Assembly: GCA_017442765.1 (NCBI GenBank) | Contig: JAFRZC010000050.1 | Coordinates: forward strand, 1 to 33,662 | Direction: 5' to 3' | From: Prevotella sp. | GTDB lineage: Bacteria > Bacteroidota > Bacteroidia > Bacteroidales > Bacteroidaceae | Length of the DNA stretch: 33,662 bases | In this document: positions 33,102 through 33,662 of the stretch, one piece after another | Layout: every line of letters begins with the position of its first letter | How positions within the stretch are numbered: the stretch's first letter is position 1 | Translations under genes and position numbers: made by a program | Notes under the pieces: generated by a model | The model's input: only the letters and a program-made list of their open reading frames with translations | The model's database searches: none | What the model was told of the DNA's origin: nothing

Positions 33102-33132
33102 AAAAAAAACCTCCATCGCAAACGACGGAGGT
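33102..33132 (-). terminator. Terminator of the elongation factor G gene
   Basis: ACCTCCATCG (33109-33118) pairs with CGACGGAGGT (33123-33132) across a CAAA loop. On the minus strand it ends in T8 (33109-33102). The right flank (CTTTTTC) gives some activity in the other direction. Confidence 0.85.
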
Positions 33133-33162
33133 CTTTTTCTGAAAATAAGGGGTAAGGGGTTC

Positions 33163-33662
33163 TTAATCCTCTTCCTTTGCCTCGGCTTCGTGAGCAGCGA
33201 TGAGTGCCTGCTGGATATCGTTGGGCACGAGCTCATAGCTTGCGAAGGTTGTCGTGAACGACGCGCGGCCGCCGGTGAGCGAGCTCAGCGAGATGCTATA
33301 GTTGGCCAGCTCTTTCTGCGGAATCTTGGCCGACAGTTTCTGGTAGCCTGCCTCGCTGTCCATACCCATGATGATGGCGCGACGACCCTGCAAGTCGCTC
33401 ATCACGTCGCCCATGTAGTCGGCGGGCACGAGTACCTCGAGGTCGTAGATCGGCTCCAGAATCTTCGGTCCTGCCTCCTTGAATGCTGCCGAGAAGGCCT
33501 GACGTGCGGCGAGCATGAACGAGAGCTCGTTGGAGTCAACCGGGTGCATCTTACCGTCATAGACGATGACGCGAACGTCACGGGCATAAGAACCTGTCAA
33601 CGGGCCCTGCTCCATACGCTCCAAGATACCCTTCAGAATAGCAGGCATGAAACGCATAACGA
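33163..33662 (-). CDS. Elongation factor G, C-terminal part (runs off the window)
   Basis: About 166 C-terminal residues are present; the 5' part lies beyond the right edge. The segment covers the end of domain IV (GPLTGSYARDVRVIVYDGKMHPVDSNELSF) and domain V (EPIYDLEVLVPADYMGDVMSDLQGRR). Canonical EF-G has related but different motifs at these places (for example EPIM..EV and the DLN.RRG segment). Wording such as SSLTGGRASFTTTFASYELVP and the acidic tail suggest the divergent second EF-G (EF-G2) of Bacteroidales rather than the str-operon copy, and no tuf or rps genes follow. The GTPase domain is not visible, so the assignment is tentative. EF-G moves tRNAs and mRNA through the ribosome. Confidence 0.85.
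   Translation of the reverse strand, partial: VMRFMPAILKGILERMEQGPLTGSYARDVRVIVYDGKMHPVDSNELSFMLAARQAFSAAFKEAGPKILEPIYDLEVLVPADYMGDVMSDLQGRRAIIMGMDSEAGYQKLSAKIPQKELANYSISLSSLTGGRASFTTTFASYELVPNDIQQALIAAHEAEAKEED

Overview
The window looks like a chromosomal segment of a Bacteroidales bacterium, most likely Prevotellaceae. The evidence is the repeated Bacteroidetes-type promoter (TTTG or TTG, about 20 bp, TAnnTTTG), the near absence of Shine-Dalgarno sequences, a BspA-like leucine-rich-repeat protein with a type IX secretion C-terminal signal, a GT117/DUF2723 protein, a DUF5686 outer-membrane protein and an RprX/RprY-type two-component pair. No transposase, integrase, phage gene or CRISPR array was seen. 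Most of the window is ordinary housekeeping sequence; the unusual signals are in the gaps between genes.

Layout. 1-490: a gap holding a rod-shaped structured RNA of about 182 nt with 6S RNA architecture. 503-3794: a large BspA-like surface protein whose frame is broken by an A7 run just after the signal peptide. 4063-5838: an SH3 lipoprotein and purD. 5908-7274: two small membrane proteins, the second of the DedA type. 7396-13843: a cell-envelope block (GT117 membrane glycosyltransferase, polysaccharide deacetylase, DUF4112, DUF5686). 13857-14293: a 54-aa membrane protein missed by length filters, then seven units of a 22-bp-phased repeat. 14294-16606 (minus): class A penicillin-binding protein. 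16727-19676: pyrB, pyrI, glyA and a tiny FeoB-associated-type cysteine-rich membrane protein, closed by a 21-bp terminator stem shared with the convergent yebC. 19728-22981 (minus): yebC and pheT. 23117-23992: YpfJ-type zinc metallopeptidase. 24087-24722 (minus): exported nitroreductase-like protein. 24927-25334: DUF4332 protein.

25335-26189 has no protein gene. It holds palindromic and 22-bp-phased repeats and, on the minus strand, a compact promoter plus terminator unit predicted to make an RNA of about 65 nt. Next come tRNA-Ser(CGA), a GH13 amylase and fabD (all minus), the rpsF-rpsR-rplI ribosomal operon (minus), a 59-aa membrane protein (plus), the rprY/rprX response regulator and kinase (minus), and the 3' part of a divergent elongation factor G (minus) that runs off the right end.

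Functional themes are nucleotide and one-carbon metabolism (purD, pyrBI, glyA), envelope construction (GT117, deacetylase, DUF5686, PBP1A), translation (pheT, S6/S18/L9, tRNA-Ser, EF-G) and fatty-acid initiation (fabD). Two promoters (pyrB, rprX) place the -7 element so close to the ATG that leaderless or nearly leaderless mRNAs are expected.
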